Shown here: piece after piece, positions 12,425 to 23,857 of the stretch
How positions within the stretch are numbered: the stretch's first letter is position 1
How the letters are laid out: every line of letters begins with the position of its first letter
From: Hygrocybe punicea
Lineage: Eukaryota; Basidiomycota; Agaricomycetes; Agaricales; Hygrophoraceae
Assembly: GCA_963556145.1 (NCBI GenBank)
Contig: OY744468.1
Location: 1,364,001 to 1,428,000, forward strand
DNA: 64,000 bases
Reading direction: 5' to 3'
Position numbers and translations under genes: made by a program
The notes under the pieces: generated by a model
Databases searched by the model: none
Told to the model about the DNA's origin: nothing
Seen by the model: the letters and a program-made list of their open reading frames with translations, nothing else

Positions 12425-13086
12425 TGGAGAGCGGTAAAAGTTGATGGAATAGTGGATATCATCTCCACTCACGCTTTAAATCACTCAAAAACAATAAGCT
12501 ATGAATTTAAGATGAATCGGTGAATCCAAAACTTCAACAATAACATCAGAGGATCCACCATTGGCACATGCTCATATACCAAACGAGGCTTCTTGGGCCA
12601 TGTACTCCATGCAAAGCGCAAAGGTATGCATGAAAAATGGATGACTGTCCACATGATATTCGCCACAAGTTTATACTGGTAGATTTCATGAATTGTTGAC
12701 AAATTCAATTAAAGTTAGGAATGGAGACTAAACAAAAAGGGGTATTCATAAAACAAAAATGCATAATGCCAAATTAAGAAACATGGGGTATACTAACAGA
12801 TATTGATGCATAATGGATAGGGGCTAATTTTAATGCTGTGCACACATATACTGTGATGCAGAATTAATGCGGAAAAGCTGGAGTACATGCTTGACTATAC
12901 CATATCCAAACCAGACAGCTGACAACCAACATTATGTGGTGCATTTGAAAGACATGGAAAGGATCCGTATTATGCAAAATGACGCAAACTTCAATATTGA
13001 AGAATGCAATACAAAAACAAAAGCAAAACGGATCCTGAAAGCTATCATCACATGGACATCAAAAGCCAATATGGATATGATCGGTG
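12425..13086. other. Intergenic or upstream exon region
   Basis: Region between divergent genes. A short open segment at about 12910-13086 on the plus strand could be an upstream exon of the following gene, but I cannot connect it. Confidence 0.3.
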
Positions 13087-14342
13087 ATGGCGGAAGATAT
13101 AATCCATGAAGTGGACGAAATTGTGCCACGCAATATACATCTCACCACTGCTTTGTACGTGATGGACAACTATTACAACTTCAAGGGTGCATGTTAGCAA
13201 TATCCACCATATATATACTGGCTAGTATTTGACACCAAATTGACAGCTGAACATCTGCAGGAAATCATATCTGCACGCTTAGACGATGATGAAAGTCAGC
13301 TTGCGAAGGCCACAAATGTAAGTCATTGGATTTGAAAAGGTATATCATATTGACCGCATTGCCAGATTGCAAATGTCAATATTGTGCATGTTGACTCTCC
13401 AAATTGCTGGAAGTTTACACTTCCAACCAATGATGAATCCGAACATCAAGAATTGGTATTAAGTTTGCAAGCGATTTTGGTGGCGAAAGATCTTCCACCC
13501 ATAACAACCAGGTATGTGCTAAATTCGTATCAATTCCTTGAATACCATTCTGATGAATCACTGCAATAGTCAACCAGAACGCCGAACGCCCTTCATACGT
13601 CAAAGCATAGTCGTAACTGGCCTTGATACAACAGGCTTTCAATCCTATATCGATAACCTTCGGATTCTGCACCAGAAACTGGCTTGTCAATTTCCTGACA
13701 AAGCAATGCAAGCTTTTACGCCTTCTACATACATGGATTACATGGCACTCGCAATAGGAACCCGATATTTCACTGATCGCCGACATGACAACACTTCCTC
13801 TCACATTCCATTCGAGTATGTCATCGATCCAAAAGGCATATTAACCTCACTTGCGAATTCCCGCTACTTTCATGGCCAGGACAATTGCGTACTTTATTAC
13901 AAGTTGAAGTCTGATAGAAATCGACATTGGTGAGTGACGATGAATTGGGATCACATCCCTACTGATGGAAATATTTATTAGCTTCATTCCAACAAACCCA
14001 ACTTGCTTTAGAATCGGTGATATAGTGGAGGTTCAGTTTACAATATTGGCAGTTCCGGTAAAGAAGGATAAATTCAAGATGATTCTGAATCTACAGTCAT
14101 TGGCACTGGTAGACAGTGACTTCACAGAGGTAACACTTTAATACATCAAGAATTAAACGAATACTGATGTATATTCTCAGGAAGCAACTATGATTCGCAA
14201 CAAGACAGCTTTGCCTACACCAACTACACAGCCCAGAATAGCCATCAAACGGCATGTTGGGTATGTGGAAGAGGGTAATGATGCAGAGGGTGTTGTGGAA
14301 ACAAGGCGACGCTTCTATAATATGAATATAGACCGATGCTAA
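13087..14342 (+). pseudogene. Decayed member of a lineage-restricted gene family
   Basis: The conserved-looking order is EVDEIVPRNIHLTTALYVMD, then PYIYWLVFDTKLTAEHLQ, then NCWKFTLPTNDESEHQELVL, then IRQSIVVTGLDTTGF, then MDYMALAIGTRYFTDRRHD, then IPFEYVIDPKGIL, then RIGDIVEVQFTILAVPVKKD, with the stop at 14340-14342. I know this as a repetitive agaricomycete family without a function, often seen together with the family of the preceding gene. It looks broken: a TAG at 13195-13197 falls inside a continuous block, and the frame shifts near 13555-13575 (QFLEYHSD in one frame, PERRTPFIRQS in another). Short introns remain, for example 13320-13366. The true N-terminus may lie upstream. Confidence 0.55.
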
Positions 14343-14429
14343 TGTATAATATTGTATGTGTACTCAACCCGTTGATATGTTACAGCTGTTTTGCTATCTG
14401 ATGGCAGCAACTGCACCTTTTTGAATCAA

Positions 14430-14899
14430 TTGAGAAATTTGGACTTGGTAGAATTTTGGGTGCTGTGTTTTGTATCTCATGAAATACTATTTGGATTAAG
14501 ATGGTTATACAGGGAAAGTTGTACTATGTCTTGAGGACTATCTACGCCTGTAATTACATTTGAACAATATTTAGGATATAGTGAGTTGTTGATGAAATAA
14601 AAGGTAGACCAGTACTTTTTGACGCCCAAAATGATACTGTCAAATTATGACATCGAAAGAGCTCATATGAAGAAGACTGGAGGGAGAAGGTTGTTCATCT
14701 TTTCAAGGCCTAGAAGTACATATACCATATTCTTCTCTATTTTTGTCCTTTGAGCCGTCATTGCATCTGTACTATGTTTGTCTGTCACTAGGCTCGAAAT
14801 ACAACCAGAATCATAAACTGTATAACCATCTTGATCCAAGCAGTATTTCATGAGATACAAAACACAGCACCCAAAATTCTACCAAGTCCAAATTTCTCA
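14430..14899. repeat. 470-bp inverted-repeat element
   Basis: An 82-bp arm at 14430-14511 (starting TTGAGAAATTTGGACTTGG) recurs inverted at 14818-14899 with only a few mismatches, around a spacer of about 300 bp. There is no coding content. This is a foldback or MITE-like structure. I found no convincing target-site duplication. It lies 90 bp downstream of the preceding pseudogene. Confidence 0.7.
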
Positions 14900-16319
14900 A
14901 TGTGCCTTTTTGCTGAAAAGATGAGAATGAGCTATTGAAAATCCATTATCTACCTATAATCCAGATTTAATGTTTGCATATTCTCTTTGTATCACCACTG
15001 GATAGCTAACTATATCCAATGTTCAATGTGTACTGATCACATATGACAATAGTAACCTGAACATATTGACCGAACACATTGACCGAACACACCGAACATG
15101 TCCAATATGTTCGGTTTGTGGTCCATGAAACTGAATTACAATTCATTGTACAAATTCAATCAAACTACCTTTACTTCACATATGTGATGCATAACCTTTT
15201 GTTCAAAGACGTGTCATATTAACTGGACGAAATCTGCAGGTACAACAAGCATATTTACTCCTTTATATCCAAATTGATGACGAAATTCACTGCTGTACTG
15301 AGAAGCCTATGTTGCTATGTTCCTGCATTGATACCATTGGATTGTATCTTGGCCCAACCTTCACTTCTTCCCATCCTGCCATAAATATGATGCTTTGCTA
15401 TTTAATAATTGCTTTCCAATCATATTATTTTGTTCTGGCATGATTGGAGCTTCTCTTGAACTAATTATGTTCCTTGTCCTTGTGTCTGGATCTCGAATCA
15501 TTATGCAGTTGACTGCATTTATTGTACTATTTTCGTGTCCTTTGATGAAACATCAACAAATTATACACCTCACCCTTATGAGCCCATTCAATGAATACAT
15601 TGAAACAGCATCTGGGGTACCAATGTGTGAACTCCATAGTTTCTCAATGTTGATAGCTCTGCTTGCACTTTCTCTGCTTCAATATGGGATGTCAAATATG
15701 GCACATAATGCACATCCAACAACTGTCCAGACTTTTATTTCTGCTATTATTTGTGCAATTGCAATGCCCCGGATTCAGGTAGGGACATCTGCAAAACACT
15801 TTGTGCCGAAAAATGATGAACCCGCTGGTTAAACCAGTGTTAAACCTGTTCCTTGTGATTCCAATGTACATAGCTGTTATATGTATCTGTAAACAAAGAT
15901 ATCATATCTGGTTCATTCAGTCTATATTGCACTGGCAATTCCTCAGAATACAGCAGGGATACTAGTTGGACAATACAGAACTCTCAGTACTGTTCAGACA
16001 GGTTTTCAACTCATCCATATGTCATAATGCACATTACACCAACAAAGAATACGATTATTGTCATGAAGTCGACTTAGCAGTGGACTACACTTTCCCAACT
16101 TGGCACCTTTGATCTGGTGACCTTATTGTTCTTGCTCATTTGAGACAACAAATTCTCACAGTTACAAAGTCAGCAGTCACACGGTTTCAAATTTATTCAC
16201 AGGGCTTCAAAATTGTTCCCACAGTTTGCAACAATTGTTCCCACGGCTTGGCAAATTAGAGTCTGACCCTGAGTTGAAAAATCCACCGTATAGAACGATT
16301 CCCTTATAGGGACTCGTAA
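14900..16319. other. Mostly featureless; one degenerate palindrome
   Basis: Around 15061-15115 lies a degenerate copy of the palindrome from the 82-bp array (ACCGAACACACCGAACATGT followed by an imperfect reverse complement). The open frame at 15395-15832 is hydrophobic but matches nothing I know and may be chance. The rest is AT-rich without recognisable features. Confidence 0.45.
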
Positions 16320-18478
16320 CAAGAAATATAAAGATGATGCAAAATTCCGCAAATTCCACCACCAACTCTTCCACACATCTATTTCCAGAATACTTCAGTC
16401 ACTCAAACCTGGAATGACCACTCTAGAGATCACTTGGTGTCCGGATGGCTATTTTCGGCAAGTGGTTTTCAGGCTTGGACCCTACATTGCCGATTATCTG
16501 GAGCAGGCACTGCTTATGTGTATTGTCCAAGGCTGTTGCCCACGGTATGGTTTTTGTCACTCATCATTGCCAGCTGCGTTCTGACCATTGGATTCATAGG
16601 TGCCAAGCACGACATGATAATTTGGACAGCGAACCTGATGGAGGGCGCCACTCTCATGAGCACACCAATTTACTTGTTGAATCATTAGAACTTGGGGAGT
16701 TATGGAATGAGTTTGGTGTTGTTGGTGACATGATTGTAAGTTGTACTCACAACCCAGCACTTCAGTTGTCCTATTCTCTTGTTGCTTTGTACTAATATAC
16801 CATTATTGATTGATGGTCAGCCATTTCCAAATGACTTTCCACGAGCTGATATTCACGAACTCATTGCACCTGACCTTCTCCACCAAGTGATCAAAGGTAC
16901 ATTTAACGATCACCTGGTCACCTGGGTGGAAGAATACCTGGTTCACACCCATGGCCCAGCACATGCCAATGAAATTCTGGATGATATTGATCATCGGTTT
17001 GTTTGCTAGCTCTTTCGTGTTTATGCATCTCACATATTTGCAAATTAGCATTGCCGCTGTTGCTCCATTTACAGGTTTACGGCGGTTCCCTCAAGGCCGG
17101 GGGTTCAAGCAATGGACCGGGGATGATTCCAAAGCCTTAATGAAGGTTGGTCAGCAATGCTGCAAATCTATTAATTGACTGATTCGTCTAGGTGTACCTG
17201 CCTGCAATTGAAGGACATGTTCCCCAAGATATGGTTTGCACTTTCAGTGCCTTTTTGGACTTCTGCTACATTGCTCGATGTAATGTTCACACTCAAGAGA
17301 CCCTTCGGCAGTTGGATGATGCCCTTGAACAGTTTCATAAATATTGTTCTGTCTTCCAGGCCACCGGTGTTCAGCCTGCAGAATTTTCCCTGCCCCAACA
17401 ACATTCTCTTATCCACTATCGCACTCTTATCCAAATGTTCGGTGCACCGAACGGCCTCTGTTCGTCAATCACGGAATCCAAGCACATCAAGGCTGTCAAA
17501 GAGCCATGGTGACGGTCAAGTTGTTATGAAGCGCTCGGCCAGATGCTCTTGACGAACCAGCAGCTTGACAAAGTTGCGGCCGCTCGTACTGATTTCACAA
17601 GTCAAGGAATGTTAAATGGTACATGTCTTTCTGTGGCAATCCTTGCAGTTGGTAAGCATACTGTCTTGTTCATGCAATCATTATACCGAACAACCCATCC
17701 AGAATAGGATAACGGTCTCGACCATGGCAATGGTCACCCTGCCAACATTGGCCCCAACAACCACAGCAATGACATCGACAATGATGGGGCTATTGCTGGG
17801 CCGACCAATTTTGCACAGGTAGACCTTGCTAGAACTGTGTACAAACGGTACCATGTGGAAGAACTCGTGACCGAACTCAATCCACCATACCTCCACAAAC
17901 TTATCCAAAAGTTTCTTTATGACCAACTCCATCTCAATGGCCCCCTCACCTCATCGGACGTTCCAATCTCAGCCTGCCCCTCATTTGAGGGGAAGGTTTC
18001 TGTTTACCTCTCAGCTTTCGCAACCTATTATGCACCCAGTGATCCTAGTGGGATTGGCGGTATGCGTTGTGAATGCATTTGTGCAGCCCCTTCCTGGCAG
18101 TGGGGCCCACCCCAATATGATTGCATGCTTGTCAATTCAAACCCAGAATGTCCTGGAATGCGTGGTCTTGATGTTGCCCGTGTCTTGCGATTTTTTTCTT
18201 TCAACTTCCGTGGTACTACCTATCCCTGCGCCCTAGTCCATTTGTTCTCACACATTGGCAATGGACCTGATGTAGACACTGGCATGTGAATGGTGCAACC
18301 TGATGGACCCCTTGCTGTGATTCACCTTGATTGCATGGTCTGTGCTGCACATCTCATTGGAATATATGGTGATCATTTTTTACCACCCGGTTTTCACTTC
18401 TCTTGCTCTCTGGACAGTTTTCTCGCATTCTACATCAACAAGTATACCGATCATCACATGTTTGAAACTGTCTTTTAG
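16320..18478 (+). pseudogene. Plavaka transposase relic (CACTA-related)
   Basis: Pieces in several frames line up with a Plavaka transposase. In order: KFRKFHHQLFHTSISRILQS then CPDGYFRQVVFRLGPYIADY (about 16340-16510), DFPRADIHELIAPDLLHQVI (about 16830), RRFPQGRGFKQWTGDDSKAL (about 17080), VYLPAIEGHVPQDMVCTFSA, GAPNGLCSSITESKHIKAVK (about 17440-17510), and a C-terminal part with VARVLRFFSFNFRGTTYPCA then HLDCMVCAAHLIGIYGDHFL. Between them are stops and shifts: the zinc-binding region after IVQGC is frameshifted, and an in-frame TGA at about 18287-18289 follows DTGM. Plavaka elements are cut-and-paste DNA transposons abundant in Agaricomycetes. No terminal repeats were found, so only the gene relic is supported. 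Confidence 0.85.
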
Positions 18479-18985
18479 TTTTAGCGGTCAATGACTAGAC
18501 CATCCGTGGTTACCTATTGTGCTGTAGCACTCGAACAACACCCCCAATTAATATTTCAGTATTGCAAACCACTGTCCGTCATTCAGTTCCCTCCGTCCTC
18601 AGGCTCCGTCCATCAAAAGAATACATATATTTCACTCAATATACTAGTACATCTCGATGTGTTCACGGGCACCTACAAATTATCCCCTTCTTTTTCCTTC
18701 TGTCACAGTATTGGCCTTTCTTTGACCTCCAGATTTGTGATGCATCAAAATCCCCGCTGTCATCACCATCACATGCTGAATCTTGCTGTCGCTTTTGCTT
18801 CCACCTCATGTTGTGGGCTTGGATGCCTTTCAATGTGTAATGGGGAAATTCTGAGAAATCCAGCATCCATGAGACATCATGAAACTTCCATCCTTGTCAT
18901 CAGATGCTTCACCCCTGCAACCATTGATCAAGTCAAGTGGTGAGAGTCATCGAGACCATTGTGACAATATACCGCTGATAGAATT
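18479..18985. other. Intergenic, nothing recognised
   Basis: Probably 3' sequence of the Plavaka relic. Overlapping open frames in this stretch show no family signature. Confidence 0.4.
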
Positions 18986-19849
18986 TCATAGTAACTTTCC
19001 AGTCCTCGATTTTGTTCTCATTGGAGGGTTTAAATAACTTGATGACGCCAACCAATACCTACCACATTTGTCTAAACTTGGGGATTGGAGAAATGACCAA
19101 TGACGTACTGTTTGACCTTGGGTTTCATAGAGCCAGTGACAAGTATCAAGATCAAGTTCGGCTTCGGTCTCAGAGGGCCCGATCTCAAAGACAATCAGGG
19201 GAAATGCCTGCCCATCATCTGGATTGAGCTGGATCTCGAAGGATGCATCGGCCCCTTTTTCATGGGTGCGATGGCCGCTTGCATTCTCAAGATGAGTAAT
19301 AGCCGATCCTAGGCAATTTGTTTGGGCCTGGGGGACATAGGCTTTGATGTCATTAACCAATTGCGTGTGAATGGAGGCGATGGAGTAAACCAAAGCTTCA
19401 TGTGCAGGTGATGGCAGTGGATACATAACCAGCTTCTCATCAATTCAGCTATAGGTGTATCGCATGCTGCCATTCGCAGATTCAAGTGCATCGCATACTT
19501 GATCAAAGTCATTCTTTTGAACCTTGACATCTAGTCTGTTCTCCCGACTCCCAATGATAAATTCATAAACTTTGTCAATGCCATTGGATTGGGACTGCTG
19601 GTTGAGTGATGGAGGCTTGATATGTGATGACGTGGATTTGTCATATAAACCAGAATCATGGCTTTGTGCTGTGACTAACGATTGGTCGAGTGATGGATGA
19701 TTGCTTTGCGGCGGCATGGGTAAATCATGCCAATGCTGTTCAGGATTATGTGTTTTGGCATGAGCGGAAGCCTGAAGGTATTGTTTGTGGATTGTGGTAA
19801 GTGGCAGCAGCACGACGGTAGGAAGCCAGATTATGGGCAGAACCGCCAA
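18986..19849 (-). pseudogene. PD-(D/E)XK nuclease-like protein with one stop
   Basis: Two open segments (19849-19445 and 19426-18986) are in the same frame and separated by a single TGA at 19447-19445. The first half reads VYEFIIGSRENRLDVKVQKN and then FDQVCDALESANGSMRYTYS. The second includes HEKGADASFEIQL, then FPLIVFEIGPSETEAEL and DLDTCHWLYE. An Asp in GADASF followed by an ExG strand (FEIG) and a Ser/Glu-rich helix is the arrangement seen in PD-(D/E)XK fold proteins, including fungal Uma2-like families. The expected basic residue after the acidic pair is not obvious. The lone stop suggests recent loss. An unusual short intron could also explain it but is not visible. Confidence 0.4.
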
Positions 19850-21834
19850 CTTGAAAACTGATGCTGGCCATGAATGCTGCCAGTGGCAGGCTGCATCATG
19901 ATAACACTGGGAGTTAGCAGATATTTGGTGCTTTATAACATGAGCTTACTCAATCTAAAGCTGTAAGGTAGCTTGAAAACAGTAAGTTGTTTGCCAGAAA
20001 ATTGGCAGCCGCAGCCGCGCCAGTGTGCCAGTGACCAGGCAACTTGAACTTGGTTACTAGTAATAAACTATTACATAATTACATAATATGCTCAATAAGT
20101 CAAGTTGAACCTGTGAATCATTCCTGATGTCAGCAACCCTTGCCTCATTGGCGTGCCCCCGTCACCGCTTGCACCCCATTCTAACACTGGCTCCCAGGCT
20201 GCCAATGTGAAAGGTCTAAGCATAGGTGCTAAGGATGGACAGGAAACAGCGTGCCCACTGGCCTGCCAGGATCTCTCAAACACCCTCCGGCCATGTGGCT
20301 TTGGGATTTTTGTCGACTCCACATACAACCCAGACATTCAGCGATATGGTCACGGTGAAGAGTCACATGCAGGCCTAGATGGAATACTGGGGCTTGGGGA
20401 GGTCATGAATATACCATTGACAGCTTCCCAGAAGCAGCCAATACTTCTGCTCAAGGTCCAGGAGAAGGAGAAGGACAGGGATAAGTAGTGGAGCATGGGC
20501 TGCAGGAGGAAAGACTCCAAGGAAAAGGAAAGGAAAGAGAGGAGCCGTGAAATGTAGGTTATTCTCTTCTGCCCTTCATCCACTGACAACTTACCTTTTC
20601 TCCCACAGCCCTCAAGCCGAATAAGAGTTCTGTGGAAGCCCACATGCGTTTCAACTCGCTTGGAGATCTTTTTCATATCTTCACCAGATAATTCCACCTT
20701 CCATAATGTCTCACATGATGGTGTTCAGCCTTCCCCGCCTCTGGTGTACTCCCAATCAGGGACACCCACTACTGGTGGGCTTCTTGCTGTTCCAGATCAC
20801 GAGCACCCTGAAGGTAACGCGAAGAGGTCGAAGGCAAGAAGGGGAAGGTGGAGAAGGAGAAGAAGATAGAAGCACAGGAGATGGAGGGGTGTGGAAAAGG
20901 TGCAAATGGCACGCATATCGATGAGCAGTTTCAAAGCTGGCGCCCTATGAAAGAAGCCACGCATTCTTGGTCCGGGGCTTCCCATGTCAATCCGCATGCC
21001 CACACTGCAGGGCAGCTCCACTGTGTCCAGTAATCAGCTGTCAGTTGAGTCGGTTCCCAGCGACACGCATGCGGGCGTGCAGACACGTAGATGTTGAGCG
21101 GATCATCTCTGCGCCCATTGTCATCCATACGTCATCAGGGTGTTCTGTCTGGTGGGTGTGAAGGCTTCTCCGCCGACACCTGAGCTTTTGCCACTCCTGA
21201 TACCAGCATCATTGAATATAGCTTCCGCTCCAGCTCCTGCTACTTTACTTGTGTTCTGTGCTCAGTTGATTGACGATGAGCAGAACCTTGGTGAAGTTGA
21301 TGAGGGGTGTCATTCGTCTTCTGAGGATGATACCAAGAAGTCATTTGATTTCACCAGGGCTCATTGAACGAATCGGATCAGTGGAGCTTTGTTGTCTGTA
21401 CAGCCAAGAAGATTGACCTGCGGTACGGATTCAAGGATGGTGTTGAGATCCCTCAGGCCTGTACCAACCGTGCCTACACCTGCCATGTGTGTGCTTGCAG
21501 CTGAGTTAATGAAGGAGGAGAGCTCCTAGGGGTGTGTTCAGGCTTTGATGAGTTTTTGTGACATTCAAGTTGCTCCCTCAGGCTGGATCTGACAGTTTGG
21601 GCGTCATGGCTCTTAACACTGATATTGGTTGTCTTAATTTGCTTCTGGTTGATTTGCTTCTTATTTCCGTTTTACTTCTGCATTTTTTCTTATTTTGACT
21701 GGTTTGCGCTTTGGCAAGAAACTACTAGAACAATTCAAGACCTGACTTGTGTCTTGGCTGTCTTAGTCATCTTAATTTCAAAATCAAGATGGCTAAGATT
21801 GTCTAAGACATATTAAGTAATATTGAGTTTTCCT
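19850..21834. other. Low-information region with possible coding fragments
   Basis: Several overlapping frames appear between 20150 and 21360 but none is clearly real. One stretch near 21380-21490 on the plus strand (WSFVVCTAKKIDLRYGFKDG) looks protein-like and could be a fragment of a decayed gene. No family was recognised. Confidence 0.3.
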
Positions 21835-22100
21835 GATGCCCTGAAAACATTTAAACACCTCTAGTTAGAGGTAAGCAACTACCATAATCTCAAAATATCT
21901 TGAAGTTCAAAATATTTATTGGAGGAGGCCCTGAAAACATTCAACCACCTCTAGTTAGAGGTAAGCAACTACCGTAATCTCAAAATGTATTGAAGTTCAA
22001 AATATATCAGCTTATTTATTGGAGGAGGCCCTGAAAACATCAGAACACCTCTAGTTAGAGGGAGGCCAAGATGCATTGCCTCCCTCTAATTAGAGGGGTT
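21835..22100. repeat. Three tandem copies of a ~95-bp unit
   Basis: Starts near 21838, 21930 and 22028. Each unit begins CCCTGAAAACAT and contains CACCTCTAGTTAGAGG, a perfect inner palindrome (CCTCTAGTTAGAGG). Copies 1 and 2 share TCTCAAAATAT then TTGAAGTTCAAAATAT. The last copy is cut short and followed by GGAGGCCAAGATGC. Confidence 0.75.
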
Positions 22101-22249
22101 AGATGGGAGTCATAGGTGGTGCTTGATGGTTATGGTTCGTGATGTAACTGTTTGCGGATGAGGTCTATCTTATGAAATGTCCCATATTCACTTTTGATAT
22201 CATTGCAGCACCGAGTAAAATTGTCACACAGCCGAAGTGTAAGTCACTG

Positions 22250-23100
22250 TCAAGATCCTTGACCCCCAGATCCTTGACCTTGTTTGCGAAACCTACCCAT
22301 GATTCCGCGGAAAAGAGATGGCCTCTGCGGCGGCTGCTCTTGCTGCGGCTGCTGCGGCTGTTGCTGCGGCTGTTGCTGCTGCTCTTGCTGCGGCTGCTGT
22401 GGCTGTTGCTCCTGCTGCTGTTGCCTCTGCCACCGCTGTTGCCCCTGCTCCTGCACCCGCCGCCGCCACTGCTGCTGCTGCTGCTGCACCCGCCACACCC
22501 AATTTTGATTATCTGCGATGGTAGGCTGCGAACCAGCGGAGGTTGCGGCAGTGGGCTGCGAACCAGCGGAGGTTGTGGTGGTGGGCAGCGAACCAGCAGA
22601 GGCTGCGTCAGTCACCTCGGACGCCGCGGACCGAGCCAGGGTAATTTTGTCGTGGTCAGGTCGTGTCTGAAAAGGAAACATGAGAGGGTAACCTTTCAGG
22701 TTGGTAATGTGGGTCACCTGTCTCTGCTGTGAGCAGATAATAGAGAAGTGTGTCGAGGAGGGATTGAGCTCTGGGTTTCATATGCCGGAACGCGGGCTAC
22801 TCACAACCAGATTATACAAGATTGACCACTTCATTAAGGGCGAGATGATGCTGTCATGGGCGACGACGATTGTTGTATTTGTCAGAATGTCAGCGCATGT
22901 GTAGGGGAGGTCAAGATCTTGAGGGACGCACCTCCTTTGCACGATCCATTTCTCGCGGATGTCTCCAACCTGCACGGAATATCAGCCTGAAAAGCATTCT
23001 GTCAGTGGAAAGGACAGCTATTTACCCTGAGGGGCGCAGGGACCGTGAGCATCACTGAGGTGAAGGCAACGGCGAGGACAGTGAAGAGCGTGAAATGCAT
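22250..23100 (-). CDS. Small secreted Gln-rich protein, copy A
   Basis: Three exons in consistent phase: 23100-23026, 22969-22805 and 22666-22250, with donors GTAAAT and GTGAGT. They give 218 residues. The N-terminus (MHFTLFTVLAVAFTSVMLTV) is a typical signal peptide. The mature part has a short folded-looking block with two Cys (IVQRRCVPQDLDLPYTCADI), then an Ala/Ser/Thr repeat (ASAGSLPTTTTSAGSQPT), then a long Gln/Arg/Pro-rich tail. No enzyme family was recognised. It resembles the small secreted proteins of fungi in size and leader only; an effector role is conjecture. The core promoter (TTGTTATAAAGG just upstream) is kept, but everything further upstream is displaced by an insertion starting about 100 bp from the ATG. 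Confidence 0.6.
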
Positions 23101-23634
23101 GGTTCAGATGGAAGAAAGTGCTTGAGAAGTTGTTGTGTATTGTGTGTGGGAGACCAGCTCTAAGTTCCGGAGAGTACTGTGAGGGCCTTTATAACAAGTA
23201 CACAACAAACAAGGTTCAGGGTTCGCCCAGTGATTTGCCGGAAAAGGCTTGCCATCCCACGGTCAAGCACCTGCTCATGGTAATTCCAGGGTTCACACAA
23301 TAAATTTATGTAACGTTGTCGTGACATTGGATTCTAAGGTTGTCACATCCTTTTTCGTCTAAGGTTTACATGAGGTTGGTCGAACCCTGGGCGAACCCTG
23401 GGGCTGATGTAAGCTTTCCCAAACGTCTCAAGTTTTTCTGTCCTTGTTTCTGTGTTAGACTTCTCAAATTCCTTATTTGAATCAATAAAATTTCTCTTGT
23501 GCAATCTCCCTCAGTTTCACTAAGATTTCTCACCACAGAAACCAGGACTTGAACCATTCATGAAGGGGCAAGGCTAATATCTCGCAATGAAGAAAATATT
23601 ATGTCCAAATGGGGCCTGTGGGTACATAGATGAT

Positions 23635-23765
23635 CATTGAGCTATGTAGATACCAGTCACTATAGTGTAACAGTTTAGAGTGTTGAATCACTGATTGGAT
23701 CATTTCTACAGTGCGAGTTCGAGTCTGCCTGTGGCAAATTTATTTTGGCCTTTTGAGACAATTAT
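23635..23765 (+). other. Possible tRNA-derived (SINE-like) segment
   Basis: ACTATAGTGTAACAGTTTAG resembles the D-arm/A-box of a tRNA, and GTGCGAGTTCGAGTCTGCC about 55 bp later resembles the T-arm/B-box (GTTCGAGTC). The arms do not pair well enough for a working tRNA, and the anticodon stem is not clear. A SINE head or pseudo-tRNA is the likely reading. Confidence 0.3.
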
Positions 23766-23857
23766 GTAATAACTCCTCATTTGACTACGTTGGCTCAGTC
23801 GTACAAATAAAGGCTGTGACAGCCAAAGCCGGAAAAGGCTGACCCATGGCATGTCGA

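Noticed and set aside
15395..15832. Hydrophobic 145-residue frame as a membrane protein
   Set aside because: AT-rich pyrimidine-biased sequence gives chance hydrophobic frames; no homologous feel, no splice pattern.
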